Source of the DNA: Verrucomicrobiota bacterium
GTDB lineage: Bacteria; Verrucomicrobiota; Verrucomicrobiia; CAIQCK01
Assembly (NCBI GenBank): GCA_016222825.1
Contig: JACRQF010000010.1
Location: forward strand, 434,001-498,000
Reading direction: 5' to 3'
DNA: 64,000 nt
In this document: one piece after another, positions 33,917 through 42,687 of the stretch
How positions within the stretch are numbered: position 1 is the first letter of the stretch
Layout of the letters: every line of letters begins with the position of its first letter
Program-made: the position numbers and the translations under genes
The notes under the pieces: generated by a model
What the model was told of the DNA's origin: nothing
Seen by the model: only the letters and a program-made list of their open reading frames with translations
Database searches by the model: none

Positions 33917-35422
33917 CTACTTGTTCTGCCCAATCGCCCGCCGCAGCACGTTGTGCGTGATCTGCTGGACGCGCGGGTCGGGGCCGTGGGGGCGGCTCCA
34001 GTGGCTCCACGGCAGGGTGTGGCCCGGCGGCATGGAGAGATCCTGGCACCAGAAGATGGTGGCGGCGTTGAAGACGAAGTTGCCTTTCGGGCCGGGATAG
34101 ATCGTGGCCGCGTAGTCCGACAGCGTCTCGCCGCCAACCCAAACGTTGCCTTTGGCGACGATTTCTAGGCCGGGGATTTCCGTGGCGGGGAGGTTGTGAT
34201 ATTCCCAACCGACGAGGCCGGGGATGCGGTCGCCTTTCTTCATGCCGGTGCCCGCGAACATCCAGTGGTCGGGCTTGGTCACGATCCAGTCGCCGCCGCC
34301 GTTGATGGGACGGCCGTTGCGCGCGCCCATGAGCAGACCCTCGTCGGGGCCATGCTCCGGGAACGGGCCGTTCTTGGTCTGACGTTCCTGCGCGTATTCC
34401 TGCTTCCCGCCGTAGGGGCCGCCACGGAACATGATGCGGTTCGGGACGCCGCTGCTGCTGGCGCGGAACGGCGTGACCCAGCAGACGGCGTTGCCGGAAA
34501 AGAACATGAGGTTCACGCCCGCGTCGCGCATCTTCTCGGCGCTGCGGAACTGGCGGATGTCCCAGTATTCATCGTGGCCGACACTGAGGAAGACCTTGCA
34601 CTTGAGGCCGTGGTCGGGCGTGAGCATGTCGCTGTTGGAGCAGTAGGTCACGTCGTAGCCCTGCTCTTCGAGCCAGTAAGAGAACGGCTGCTCGAACGAC
34701 AGGAACTCGCCGGAGCCGACGGAGAGCGGGTCGTTGACGATACCGGTGTATTGCGACTGCCGCCCATAGGGCCGGTCGAAGCTCACGTCAGCCCACGGGC
34801 CTTGGTTGCCTTTCGGATGCGTATAGACGGAATACTTGCTCGGCCATTTGTTGTAGGCATGCCATGTGTTGTCGGAGCACTGGAACAGGATGTCGGCGGG
34901 CCGCTCGTCGCGGACGATAAAGATGACGTAGCTCTGCCAGTAGGGCTTCTCCTTGTCCGCAGGCATCGTCGTGAGCCGGCCGAGATAGACGCCGCTGAGC
35001 CAGTCTTTCGGGATGGTGAGTTGCGTCGCCGGCTCCCATTTGCATTCGTGGATGTCCTTCGGGCCGGGCTTCGGAACTGCCTGCGCCTTGCCCTGAAACG
35101 GGCCGAGTTTCTTCATCAGCCGTGCGCCCTTGCCGCCGTAGTAGCCGGTGCGGAAGATCTCGATGTTGAACTTCGCCGGCGGGTCGGTGGAGACCATGAT
35201 GTCAATCGTCTCGCCCGCCTTGATGCTCTGCCGCGAACAATAGCCCTCGATGAACGGCGAGCGCGTTCCGGTGGAACTGTCGAGCCGCACGCGCGTGAGT
35301 TGCCAGTCGGCCGCACCGGGCTTGCGGTTTTCGATCTGGATGGGGTTCGCAGCAAGGGCGGCAGCAGCAACCAGCATCAACGTGCCGCAAGCGAGCCGAG
35401 TGAGAAGAAGGTTAGTTCTCAT
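33917..35422 (-). CDS. Secreted DMFase large-subunit-like protein, copy B
   Basis: This is the paralogue of the neighbouring gene, 501 residues from the ATG at 35422. Its signal peptide has core LACGTLMLVAAAALA. The same blocks recur: FRTGYYGGKGARLMKKLG, FDRPYGRQSQYTGIVNDPLS, SVGHDEYWDIRQ, SGNAVCWVTPF and the shared end LSMPPGHTLPWSHWSRPHGP. Copy B has an additional insertion around YAQERQTKNGPFPEHGPDEG. The upstream open frame (52 codons) reads through a dispersed repeat and is excluded. This is the first gene of the pair and probably of the transcript. Confidence 0.82.
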   Translation of the reverse strand: MRTNLLLTRLACGTLMLVAAAALAANPIQIENRKPGAADWQLTRVRLDSSTGTRSPFIEGYCSRQSIKAGETIDIMVSTDPPAKFNIEIFRTGYYGGKGARLMKKLGPFQGKAQAVPKPGPKDIHECKWEPATQLTIPKDWLSGVYLGRLTTMPADKEKPYWQSYVIFIVRDERPADILFQCSDNTWHAYNKWPSKYSVYTHPKGNQGPWADVSFDRPYGRQSQYTGIVNDPLSVGSGEFLSFEQPFSYWLEEQGYDVTYCSNSDMLTPDHGLKCKVFLSVGHDEYWDIRQFRSAEKMRDAGVNLMFFSGNAVCWVTPFRASSSGVPNRIMFRGGPYGGKQEYAQERQTKNGPFPEHGPDEGLLMGARNGRPINGGGDWIVTKPDHWMFAGTGMKKGDRIPGLVGWEYHNLPATEIPGLEIVAKGNVWVGGETLSDYAATIYPGPKGNFVFNAATIFWCQDLSMPPGHTLPWSHWSRPHGPDPRVQQITHNVLRRAIGQNK

Positions 35423-35469
35423 GGTGATGTTCCTTTTAGACTTGTCGGCGGCATGACACAAGACCGCCG

Positions 35470-35568
35470 TTCTTTGCGTTTCACTGCGCTCTCTGCGCCT
35501 CTGCGTTGAAATGGCGGCTGCTAAACGCCGAGACGCCAAGGACGCAGAGGCTCGCAGAGTTTTCTGCG
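35470..35568. repeat. Dispersed Cys/Arg-type 'CGCAGAG' palindromic repeat
   Basis: An imperfect inverted repeat is built from CTCTGCG/CGCAGAG modules: left arm includes CTCTCTGCGCCTCTGCGTTG and right arm includes CGAGACGCCAAGGACGCAGA. The same modules recur at 48166-48250. Two CCACTGR 7-nt units lie just after it at 35575-35588. It is intergenic between the Gfo/Idh gene and DMFase-like copy B. Confidence 0.5.
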
Positions 35569-35608
35569 CACCAACCACTGGCCACTGACCGCCGCGCCAT
35601 CTTCACCA

Positions 35609-36952
35609 TCAATACAGCTTCGTCTTGCCCGGAATGGCGACGGGATAGATGCCGTCGGGGCCGGGCTTCACCGGCGGCTCGGTCTTCATCGTGATCTCGC
35701 CCGCCGGCGGGAAGGCGAACTTCGAGGCCATCGCGTCCTTCCACGTGAGCCGCTGGCCGTTATAAACCACCATCTGGCCCAGCACCGTGCCCATCGAGGA
35801 TTCGGCGAGCGTCTTCGCGCGCTGGAACGGCTTGCCCGCGCGGATGGACTCCAGGAATTCCTTGTGCTCCTGGATGTAAGGCGTGTTGCCCGGAGGCAGC
35901 GGGTCGGCCTTCCAGAGGACGTTGCCCTTCAGGTCGGTGAACACCGGCGGCTGGAACGCCGCGAAGTGGCAGCGGCCCTTGGTGCCGTGGAAGATGTCCT
36001 TGTTCGAGCCGTAGCAGCCCGCGGCGGTGCGGCAGGAGCCGTAGATGCAGCGGCCGTCGGCGTATTCGTAGGTGACGTGATGATGGTCGAACGACGTGCC
36101 CATCGAAGCCTGGAAATGCGTCGAGCGCCCGCCCATGCCGTAGGCCGCGTCCGGCATCACGTCGCCGAGCGCCCAGAGAGCGGAATCGAGGTTGTGGATG
36201 AGCGACTGCGGCACGTCGTCGCCGGAAAGCCAGGTGAAGTGATACCAGTTGCGAAGCTGGTATTCCATCTCGCTCCACGCCGGGTCGCGCTCGATGAGGC
36301 GGTAAGGCGTGCGCAGGTAATCGCACTGGATGGCCAGAATGTCGCCGATCTCGCCGCCGTGGATGCGCTTGATCGCCTCGCGCCGGCCGAGGTGATAGCG
36401 ATACGTGACACCCGCGAGGAAACCGGTGCCGTTCTTCTTGGAGAGTTCGTCCGCTTCCAGAATCGTGTGAATGCCGGCCACGTCCACCGCCGCCGGCTTC
36501 TCGACAAAGACGTGCTTCTTCGCCTTCACCGCCGCCAAACCATACGGCGCGTGGAACCGCGACGCGCAGGCGATCATGACCACGTCGCAGTTCTCGATGA
36601 CGCCGCGATAGCCGTCCAGCCCGCTGAACTGCCGCGACGCGTCCACCTGCACCCGCTCGCCATACTTCTTCGACAAACCCTTCAGCGCCGACTCAATCTT
36701 TTCGGGGAACACATCCGCCATCGCCCAAAGCTTGGCGTTCGGGTCGCCGGTCAGCGCGTCGCTGGCGGCGCCGGAGCCGCGTCCGCCACAGCCAACGAGG
36801 CCGAGTTTGATGACGTTGCTCTCCGCTGCGTGGACGCTGCGATCCAACGCCAGCGAGCCGAGCGCGGCGGTGCCGGCGACAGCGGCGGAGCTTTTCAGGA
36901 AGTTGCGGCGGTTGATGGAGTTCCGGGAGGTGGAAGATTCAGTAGCGTTCAT
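35609..36952 (-). CDS. Tat-exported Gfo/Idh/MocA family oxidoreductase
   Basis: The 447-residue product starts with a Tat signal (SINRRNFLKSSAAVAGTAAL). A Rossmann NAD(P) fold follows with GLVGCGGRGSG. VVMIACASRFHAPYGLAAVK and VFVEKPAAVD contain the conserved Glu-Lys-Pro. The C-terminal half has the usual His-containing substrate region (LIHNLDSALWALGD). Planctomycetes and Verrucomicrobia encode many such exported family members, thought to act on sugars or sugar acids. The specific substrate is unknown. Confidence 0.9.
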   Translation of the reverse strand: MNATESSTSRNSINRRNFLKSSAAVAGTAALGSLALDRSVHAAESNVIKLGLVGCGGRGSGAASDALTGDPNAKLWAMADVFPEKIESALKGLSKKYGERVQVDASRQFSGLDGYRGVIENCDVVMIACASRFHAPYGLAAVKAKKHVFVEKPAAVDVAGIHTILEADELSKKNGTGFLAGVTYRYHLGRREAIKRIHGGEIGDILAIQCDYLRTPYRLIERDPAWSEMEYQLRNWYHFTWLSGDDVPQSLIHNLDSALWALGDVMPDAAYGMGGRSTHFQASMGTSFDHHHVTYEYADGRCIYGSCRTAAGCYGSNKDIFHGTKGRCHFAAFQPPVFTDLKGNVLWKADPLPPGNTPYIQEHKEFLESIRAGKPFQRAKTLAESSMGTVLGQMVVYNGQRLTWKDAMASKFAFPPAGEITMKTEPPVKPGPDGIYPVAIPGKTKLY

Positions 36953-37125
36953 AGTGTTTCACCGATAGCCAAAGTTCGGCGGCATCCTACGCCTCATGGT
37001 GTTTGCGGCGCTACATGGAAGCCGACGAAGACTGGTATTTTTCCGACACAAGCCGTGCGACAACGCGCATTGCCGGGACACATCCGCGTGGCGTTGTGCA
37101 GGGCCAGTCCTTTGGCGAGCCGCGC

Positions 37126-39636
37126 TCAGAAACTGAAGCGGACGCCGGCGTTGACGTTGTGCACCGAGTAGTTGTCGCGCATCAACTCCGTGCCATAGTT
37201 GATGTAGGTCGTCAGCGCCTTGCTCCACTGCACCGCCAACCCCACGCCCGCCACCATCGCATCGCGTCCCAGCGGCACGCTCTGCGAGGAGAAGATGTTC
37301 CCCGACCCGTTCGCAAACTGCGCGTCCACCGCCGTCACACTGTCCATGGACTCGTGTTGCCACCCCAGCCGAAGCTCCGGCGTCCAGAGCGTCTTGCCCG
37401 CCTCAAACGTCCGCGCCAGATGCGCGCCCGCTTGCGTCAGCAACGAGTCCATGCTTTGCGAGCCGACCGTCAGCGGCGCCAGCGAGCCGCTCTCCGTGAA
37501 GCCGTCTATCTCCACCGTCGTGTATTGCACCGTCACGCGCGGCCCGAACGTCCATCCGCCCGCCTTCCAGTCGTAGCCGCCGCTCAGCATCCCTTGCGCG
37601 TCGTGGCCTTGCGTGTCGCCCCGCGCGGTCTGCCCCAACACCTGCCGCCGCGTGTCGTAAAGGTTCGCCCCGCCGCCGCCGGCCGCTTCCACGTGCCAGC
37701 CGTCCTTGAACCACGCCCCATAGAGAGTCCCCTGCGCGCCGTTGATGTCCACGCGGCCGTCGCCCGTCAGGTAACTGGTGCTGTTGGCGTAGCCCAGCGC
37801 CACGCCCACCACAAGCTGGTCGTGCGGATACGACGCCGCGTCGAGCACCTGCCGGTCTATGCCCACCGTCATGCCCGCCGTCGTCACGTGATAACCGCTC
37901 GCCGTCGGGATGGAATCCACGCCGACGAATTGCCCCGCGCCCTCCACGAACACGCCCCACGGATTCTCCGCCGACCGGCGCAGGATGCCCGAAGCCAGCG
38001 CCTCCTTGCTCATCGCCAGTTCCAGTTCCGCAGGCAGCATCGAGGCGAAACGCGGCTGCCGGTCTATCCAGTCCATCATCCCGCTCGGATCGAACAAACT
38101 GAACCCGCTGCTGAACCCGCCGCCGACGCCGCCGCGCAACGCGCCGAACCGCGACTGCACATTGGCGGCCTGCACATTGGCCGCGCCCGCGCCGCCCTGC
38201 GACATCGCCGTCAACTGCTGCGGCGAAAGCGACTCCATCGCCGCCGGCAGAGCGCCAACCGGCAGCGAGTTCAGCAGGTTGATCAGCGCCCCCATCCGCG
38301 GATTGCTCACATCCCTGTCCAATGCACCGCCGACCGCCGATTGCCCCGGCGTGAGCGCATACGATCCAAACGGCGTCTGGCTCCACCGCACCGCCACGTC
38401 GTTCGCGTTTGGATAGATAATGCTCGCCGCCATCGCTGTCTGATTGCTGAACCCGGAGAAACTGCCCGCGTAGCCGCCGGCCGCGTGCAAGAAGGTAATC
38501 TGCATCCCGTCAGTGGGCGTGAAACCGCCGAAACTATACGCTTCCATCAAGCCCGCGAGGCTGGCCGTGCCGGCGATGTTGAGATAGCCATACTGGCCCG
38601 GCGAAGTGCCGCCGAAGCCCACCATCAACGCGCTGCCTGAATTCTGAATATAGTTGCCGCCGACGTTCGCTCGCGCAAACAGCGCCAGCGCGGCGTTGTT
38701 GCGGACCACCAGATCGTTGGCGAAGGAACTGACGCCGGGACTCAAGAACATCACCGGTCCTGCTGCCGACGGTGAGATGCTGGGGCCGCTGTTCAGCATC
38801 AGCGCCGCCGAATTGACACCGTCGCCGATAACGAACGGCGCGCCGTTGTCAACAACCGCCGCGCCGACGCTCAAGATCCCGCTGTTGAGGTTGACCACGG
38901 CGTTGCCACTTTGGTCGGCTGCGAAGGTGTCGGCTGTCACGAGGCCCCCGTCGTTGATTGTGAGCGACCCGTGACGCACCCAAAACGACCCGGCAACGTT
39001 CAAACTGCCGCCGGAAACAAGGATGCCGTTGTCGCTGGGAAATTGCGGGGCTTCACCGACCGTAACATTGCCGGCCGTGACCAGCCCGCCGTTGGAAATC
39101 CTCAGTTGATTATTACCTCGCCCAAACTGGCTCAAATCGAGACGGTCGCCGCTGTTAAAGACGGAGCCTGTGCCGCTGACAATCACTACATTGTTGTTGC
39201 AGAGTCTCCAAGATTCGCCAACACCTGTCCCAGAGCTAATGACCCGGCCGCCATTTTCGATGATTAGCCGGTTGTCAGCACCCTCGTTTCCCAGGATCAG
39301 CCTGTTGCTATTACTCCACACCGAACCAGAGCCAGTGACGAAAACGGTGTTACCATTTCCGCCCCCGCCAATGGTCCCGTCACCACCGGTTACGTTCAGG
39401 ACGCCGGCGTTGGTAATGGTCAGCGCATTGAAGGAGCCGCCGTTGCCCACGATATAGCCGCTGCCAGCATTGACGGTTGTGCCGTCAATGACGTTGGTGA
39501 CGCCGGTTTCGGCGGAAGCGATTGGCGCGCTGATGGCCAGCCATGCAGCAAGACAGAGCGCGGCTGTCTTGGTGGGGAGTTTGCCGCGACGCATAACGGA
39601 CGCCGAACTCATGGTTGGGATTTTAGACGTTTTCAT
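37126..39636 (-). CDS. Autotransporter (type Va) with passenger and C-terminal beta-barrel
   Basis: The 836-residue product has an extended signal region (to about residue 42, AISAPIASA). A passenger of Gly/Asn-rich repeats (about 45-400) follows, with NAGVLNVTGGDG, SGSVWSNSNRLILGNEG and SNGGLVTAGNVTVGEAP. A beta-barrel of about 280 residues comes last, beginning near ENPWGVFVEGAGQFVG. The chain ends VNAGVRFSF, with the terminal Phe required by BAM-type insertion. The passenger repeats resemble PEP/autotransporter-associated beta-strand repeats. It is probably an outer-membrane surface protein. Confidence 0.88.
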   Translation of the reverse strand: MKTSKIPTMSSASVMRRGKLPTKTAALCLAAWLAISAPIASAETGVTNVIDGTTVNAGSGYIVGNGGSFNALTITNAGVLNVTGGDGTIGGGGNGNTVFVTGSGSVWSNSNRLILGNEGADNRLIIENGGRVISSGTGVGESWRLCNNNVVIVSGTGSVFNSGDRLDLSQFGRGNNQLRISNGGLVTAGNVTVGEAPQFPSDNGILVSGGSLNVAGSFWVRHGSLTINDGGLVTADTFAADQSGNAVVNLNSGILSVGAAVVDNGAPFVIGDGVNSAALMLNSGPSISPSAAGPVMFLSPGVSSFANDLVVRNNAALALFARANVGGNYIQNSGSALMVGFGGTSPGQYGYLNIAGTASLAGLMEAYSFGGFTPTDGMQITFLHAAGGYAGSFSGFSNQTAMAASIIYPNANDVAVRWSQTPFGSYALTPGQSAVGGALDRDVSNPRMGALINLLNSLPVGALPAAMESLSPQQLTAMSQGGAGAANVQAANVQSRFGALRGGVGGGFSSGFSLFDPSGMMDWIDRQPRFASMLPAELELAMSKEALASGILRRSAENPWGVFVEGAGQFVGVDSIPTASGYHVTTAGMTVGIDRQVLDAASYPHDQLVVGVALGYANSTSYLTGDGRVDINGAQGTLYGAWFKDGWHVEAAGGGGANLYDTRRQVLGQTARGDTQGHDAQGMLSGGYDWKAGGWTFGPRVTVQYTTVEIDGFTESGSLAPLTVGSQSMDSLLTQAGAHLARTFEAGKTLWTPELRLGWQHESMDSVTAVDAQFANGSGNIFSSQSVPLGRDAMVAGVGLAVQWSKALTTYINYGTELMRDNYSVHNVNAGVRFSF

Positions 39637-39694
39637 GGCGAAAACAAGAAAGTTGAAGAGGCAAGAGGCAAGGGGGAAGAGGGAGGAAGATGCG

Positions 39695-39829
39695 GCCCGC
39701 TAAACACGCTGAAGGACGCGAAAGAAGCAGCCTTGCTGTAGCGGCGGTCTCTGACCGCCGGCTGTTCATTTCGCGAGGGACTTCGGCGGTCGGAGACCGC
39801 CGCTACAGTGGCTGGCGTGTTTAGCGGGC
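39695..39829. mobile_element. 135-bp MITE-like element containing a REPIN-like pair
   Basis: Perfect 15-bp terminal inverted repeats (GCCCGCTAAACACGC at 39695-39709 and its complement at 39815-39829) enclose a 25-bp inverted pair with one mismatch (39736-39760 and 39784-39808). Each arm of the inner pair has GTAG followed by the foldback CGGCGGT-CTCTG-ACCGCCG. The whole is non-coding and lies between the autotransporter start and a hypothetical gene. Confidence 0.65.
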
Positions 39830-39858
39830 ACTGGTTCATGGTTGCGGGTTCGCTTCGC

Positions 39859-40710
39859 CTACGGGCCGACGGTGACGCTGGCGATGTCGCTCCAGTCGTT
39901 GGTCGGCTCGCTCTTGTCCCAGAAGCACATCCGGTATTGGCGCACCTCCGGCTGGCCGGCCACCTGCAGCGGGCGCGCGTCCGTGTAGGGCGAGTTGGTG
40001 TCCGTGCCCAGAAACTCCCACGGGCCGTTGCCGACGCGGCTCTCGATATAGACGCCGGTGTGGCCGTGCTTGATGAACTCCAGCACCACTTGCGGGCCGG
40101 CAACGGTGGACTTGACCGTCACCTTGAACTTGGGCACGGGCACGTAGGGGGCGCCGGCGCCGCCGTCACCTCCGACGCCAGCCTCCTGGCCGATGATGCC
40201 GAGGTCGAGGCCGATGGTTTCGGTGTAGCCGGGCATCTTCTTGATCTGCGCGACGAGGTCGAACAGACGCGGGGTGAGGACGCCGGGCGGCACGGCCACG
40301 ACGCCGTCGGGCAGGGCGGGCGCGGCAAAGGCCGGCAACGTCAACGCGGAGGGGCCTTCGCCGTGGGCGAGGGTCTCGGTGGCGCTGGTGGCGGCGAGGT
40401 TGAACGTGCGGACAGCGGGCAGCCAGTCTTTGAGCACGTAGATAAGGAACGCGCACGAAGCGACGCACGCGTCCACGTAGGCGCCGGTGAGGCCGAGGGC
40501 CGTCTCGTGGCCGGGCAACTTCGTCATGAAGTTGGTCAGCCAGACGATCTGGTCCCCGACGGGCGCCGGGTAATACCGCTGATGTCTCATTGGGAGTCTC
40601 CTAGTTACCATCGTTCTCGCGGCCATGATTTCCGCCTCGGTGGGGAAGCGCCAGCCGCGGTCAAAGCTCACCACGCCGTCATCGAAGCGAGGCAGCCAGG
40701 GATTAGGCAT
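39859..40710 (-). CDS. Conserved-type hypothetical protein with FN3-like C-terminus
   Basis: I cannot name this protein. From the first ATG it has 283 residues. An internal ATG at 40590 (MRHQRYYPAPVGDQIVWLTN) has a good AGGAG seven bases upstream, while the first ATG has GGAGG at five bases, so the start is ambiguous. Residues 45-140 are mostly alpha-helical and Ala-rich. The last 90 residues (KFKVTVKSTVAG, RVGNGPWEFLGTDTNSPYTD, RQYRMCFWDKSEPTNDWSDI) look like a fibronectin III-type beta sandwich. There is no signal peptide. Confidence 0.6.
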   Translation of the reverse strand: MPNPWLPRFDDGVVSFDRGWRFPTEAEIMAARTMVTRRLPMRHQRYYPAPVGDQIVWLTNFMTKLPGHETALGLTGAYVDACVASCAFLIYVLKDWLPAVRTFNLAATSATETLAHGEGPSALTLPAFAAPALPDGVVAVPPGVLTPRLFDLVAQIKKMPGYTETIGLDLGIIGQEAGVGGDGGAGAPYVPVPKFKVTVKSTVAGPQVVLEFIKHGHTGVYIESRVGNGPWEFLGTDTNSPYTDARPLQVAGQPEVRQYRMCFWDKSEPTNDWSDIASVTVGP

Positions 40711-40778
40711 GGCAGCCTCCGAGGTCGGAAAGGGGATTTACGTCAAAATCCACGGGAAAACCGCCTCGCGCCGCCGCA

Positions 40779-41051
40779 GGCGACGTGTCCCTTTACAAAT
40801 GGGACAGCGAAACTGCCAAAGGCGACATGTCGCCTTTCAAAAGGGACAGCGAAACTGCCGCGGGGGACATGTCCCCTATCAAAGGCGACGTGTCGCCAGC
40901 GGCGTTTGCACGCCAAACCATCAAAGGCGACATGTCGCCTGCGCCAGTTCCACGCCAGACTGCCAAAGGTGACGTGTCGCCAGCGGCGGTTCCACGCCAA
41001 ACTGCCAGAGGTGACACGTCACTTTTCAAAAGGGACACGCCCCTTCCCGCG
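40779..41051. repeat. Array of 21-nt modules carrying covarying palindromes
   Basis: Thirteen 21-nt modules follow in perfect phase. A-modules begin with a 14-bp palindrome around GACATGTC at 40779, 40821, 40863, 40884, 40926, 40968 and 41010. B-modules in between are of two kinds, GGGACAGCGAAACTGCC and TTCCACGCCAAACTGCC. The order is A B A B A A B A B A B A B-like. Positions 3 and 12 of the palindrome change together (C/G, G/C, T/A, with T/G once), so symmetry is preserved. The unit is 42 nt except where one B is missing. Confidence 0.85.
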
Positions 41052-41089
41052 CCTCCGCGCCCACCCGGCCGCGGGGACCGCGAAGAAAT

Positions 41090-41120
41090 GCGGAATGCGG
41101 AACGCGGAATGTGGAATGCG
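41090..41120. repeat. 7-nt tandem repeat
   Basis: Four units plus a partial one: GCGGAAT, GCGGAAC, GCGGAAT, GTGGAAT, GCG. It lies in the non-coding interval, downstream of the palindrome array. Confidence 0.7.
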
Positions 41121-41340
41121 CGGCGCGATGTTCCGAGGTGGAACGCGACTTCCAGGCGCGTTCGCCGCCGGCTCGTGAGAGCGTGCGCGACGGCGGAGCG
41201 GGAAACGCGGCGCTCGCCCGGCTCATTTGCAACGCAATCACGATCGCGCCCGGAGGTCGCGATCCACCTTGCGAGTTGCAAGGGAGAATAGGATTGACAC
41301 CGGGAAGAAATCCGCGCCGCGCAACTATTATAATAACAGC

Positions 41341-41404
41341 GGAACAGCGGAACAGCGGAACAGCGGAACAGCGGAACAGCGGAACAGCGGAACAGCGGAA
41401 CAGC
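41341..41404. repeat. 8-nt tandem repeat, eight copies of GGAACAGC
   Basis: Eight perfect copies of GGAACAGC are preceded by a partial TAACAGC unit and followed by GGAATGCGG. Perfect identity suggests recent slippage, so copy number probably varies between strains. Confidence 0.95.
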
Positions 41405-41643
41405 GGAATGCGGATGCGAAGATACTGCCCTTCGGCCGACGCTGGTCCCCCAACGTCTTTCAACAACCCGGATTGTTATCTCTGTTTCCACCGAACACAA
41501 CCTCCACTGCCGCCGCTATTGAATGGCGCGGATGATGGCACAGGCCCGCCAAAAGCACAATCAGTGGCTGCCCTGATTTTACTATCAGGGCATCCCTTAG
41601 GTAAATTCCCTAGACTCCCCTCTCCGCGCGCCGGCCCCCGCCG

Positions 41644-42615
41644 TCAACCTCGCCACGGCCGGTCGCGTTTTGGAAGCTTCGCCAGCACCTCGCCGGCGAT
41701 GGCGGCGTCCTCGGCCACCTGGAAGTCGAACATCCCGGCGAGGATGAAATCCGCGCCGCTCGCGTAGGCATAGCGGAACGCGTCGCGCGGCGGAATCGCG
41801 CCGGCGGCCATCACCTTGAAACCGATCCACGGTTTCTCCACGGTCTTCATGAACGCGACGGTCTCCTCCGGGTTGCTGCACCAATACACCGGCGGCAGCT
41901 CCCGCCAGGGCGTGCTGATCTCCTCCTTCTTCGGCGCGGTGGGATAATGATGGTGATGGATCGTCTTGACGTAGAAATCGCACGGCGCCTTCGCCGCCTC
42001 CAGCGCCTTCAACGAATCCAGCCAGTGGCAGCCCGCGCCCGTCGGCAGCCCGGTCGCCTTGATGATCTCCACGAACTGCACGACCAGGTCTATCTTGCCC
42101 TTCGCCATCATCGGGTCCGTCGTCGCTCCGTGGACATAGATGCCGTCGGCGCCCGCGTCCACCAGTTCCTGCACCACCCGCTTGTAATCCTCCACCGTCC
42201 TCGCCTTCGGCTCCGGCGCGACGATGAGCTTCATCTTCCCGCCCGTCGCCGAGCGGTGCTGCTTGAGGAGCCGCATCACCCGCGGCTCGTGGTGCGTCAT
42301 GAACGTGTCAATGCCGTTCGCCTCCGACAGCGCAAAGGTTTCCAGAATCCTCGCGTCGGTGTTGTAGCGCAGCGACAGGTCGTTGAGGTAGCGCAACTCG
42401 CGGCCGTGCATGTGGCCGGTGATGATGTTGGTGCCCAGCATCAGCCGGCTGATCTCCAGGCCGGCGATCTTTCCCTTTGGCAGTGTGCCTTGGGGCTTCG
42501 CGCCGCCTCCCTGTGCCGCCGATTCCGCCGCAACCGCCTCACAAGCGGCACCTGCGGCCAACGAACCAACGACAGAACAAGTGATGAACTTCCTGCGTGA
42601 AAGCTTCGATTTCAT
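41644..42615 (-). CDS. Tat-exported TIM-barrel-like protein
   Basis: The 323-residue product begins with a Tat signal (KLSRRKFITCSVVGSLAAGA) ending in a Cys-containing stretch that could be a lipobox, though its -3 residue is not ideal. The mature part starts KIAGLEISRLMLGTN, as in aldo/keto reductase-like barrels. It has strand ends LIVAPEPKARTVEDY, DGIYVHGAT, GLPTGAGCH, KVMAAGAIPP and ADFILAGMFDF, resembling a beta/alpha-barrel. I see no aldo/keto reductase catalytic Tyr-Lys pattern. The function is unknown; it is probably a periplasmic or anchored sugar-related enzyme. Confidence 0.75.
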   Translation of the reverse strand: MKSKLSRRKFITCSVVGSLAAGAACEAVAAESAAQGGGAKPQGTLPKGKIAGLEISRLMLGTNIITGHMHGRELRYLNDLSLRYNTDARILETFALSEANGIDTFMTHHEPRVMRLLKQHRSATGGKMKLIVAPEPKARTVEDYKRVVQELVDAGADGIYVHGATTDPMMAKGKIDLVVQFVEIIKATGLPTGAGCHWLDSLKALEAAKAPCDFYVKTIHHHHYPTAPKKEEISTPWRELPPVYWCSNPEETVAFMKTVEKPWIGFKVMAAGAIPPRDAFRYAYASGADFILAGMFDFQVAEDAAIAGEVLAKLPKRDRPWRG

Positions 42616-42687
42616 AGTGACGTTCTGTTTTACAACTCGGCGCTCAACACCGCGCTTATGATGCGTGAGTTGCCGAGGATTTCAAAT

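Larger units (their letters stand above)
40711..41643. other. Repeat-rich non-coding interval
   Basis: This 933-bp stretch between a hypothetical gene and a Tat-exported TIM-barrel gene holds no gene I can support. It contains the palindrome array (40779-41051), a 7-nt array (41090-41120) and an 8-nt array (41341-41404). Open frames on both strands through it arise because the 42-nt repeat period is divisible by three. Confidence 0.6.

Noticed and set aside
32096..34168. 690-codon plus-strand frame across the EF-hand and DMFase-like genes
   Set aside because: It is antisense to well-supported exported proteins and has typical shadow composition.
40779..41051. Possible CRISPR array
   Set aside because: Modules are contiguous 21-mers with no unique spacers, and no cas genes are nearby.
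41294..41334. Promoter from TTGACA and TATAAT on the plus strand
   Set aside because: The spacing is 29 bp, too long for sigma-70, and there is no gene downstream on that strand.
40793..41500. 235-codon minus-strand frame with a 14-residue repeat
   Set aside because: The repeat period (42 nt) keeps both strands open; no start context or domain supports it, and the palindrome covariation explains the sequence better.
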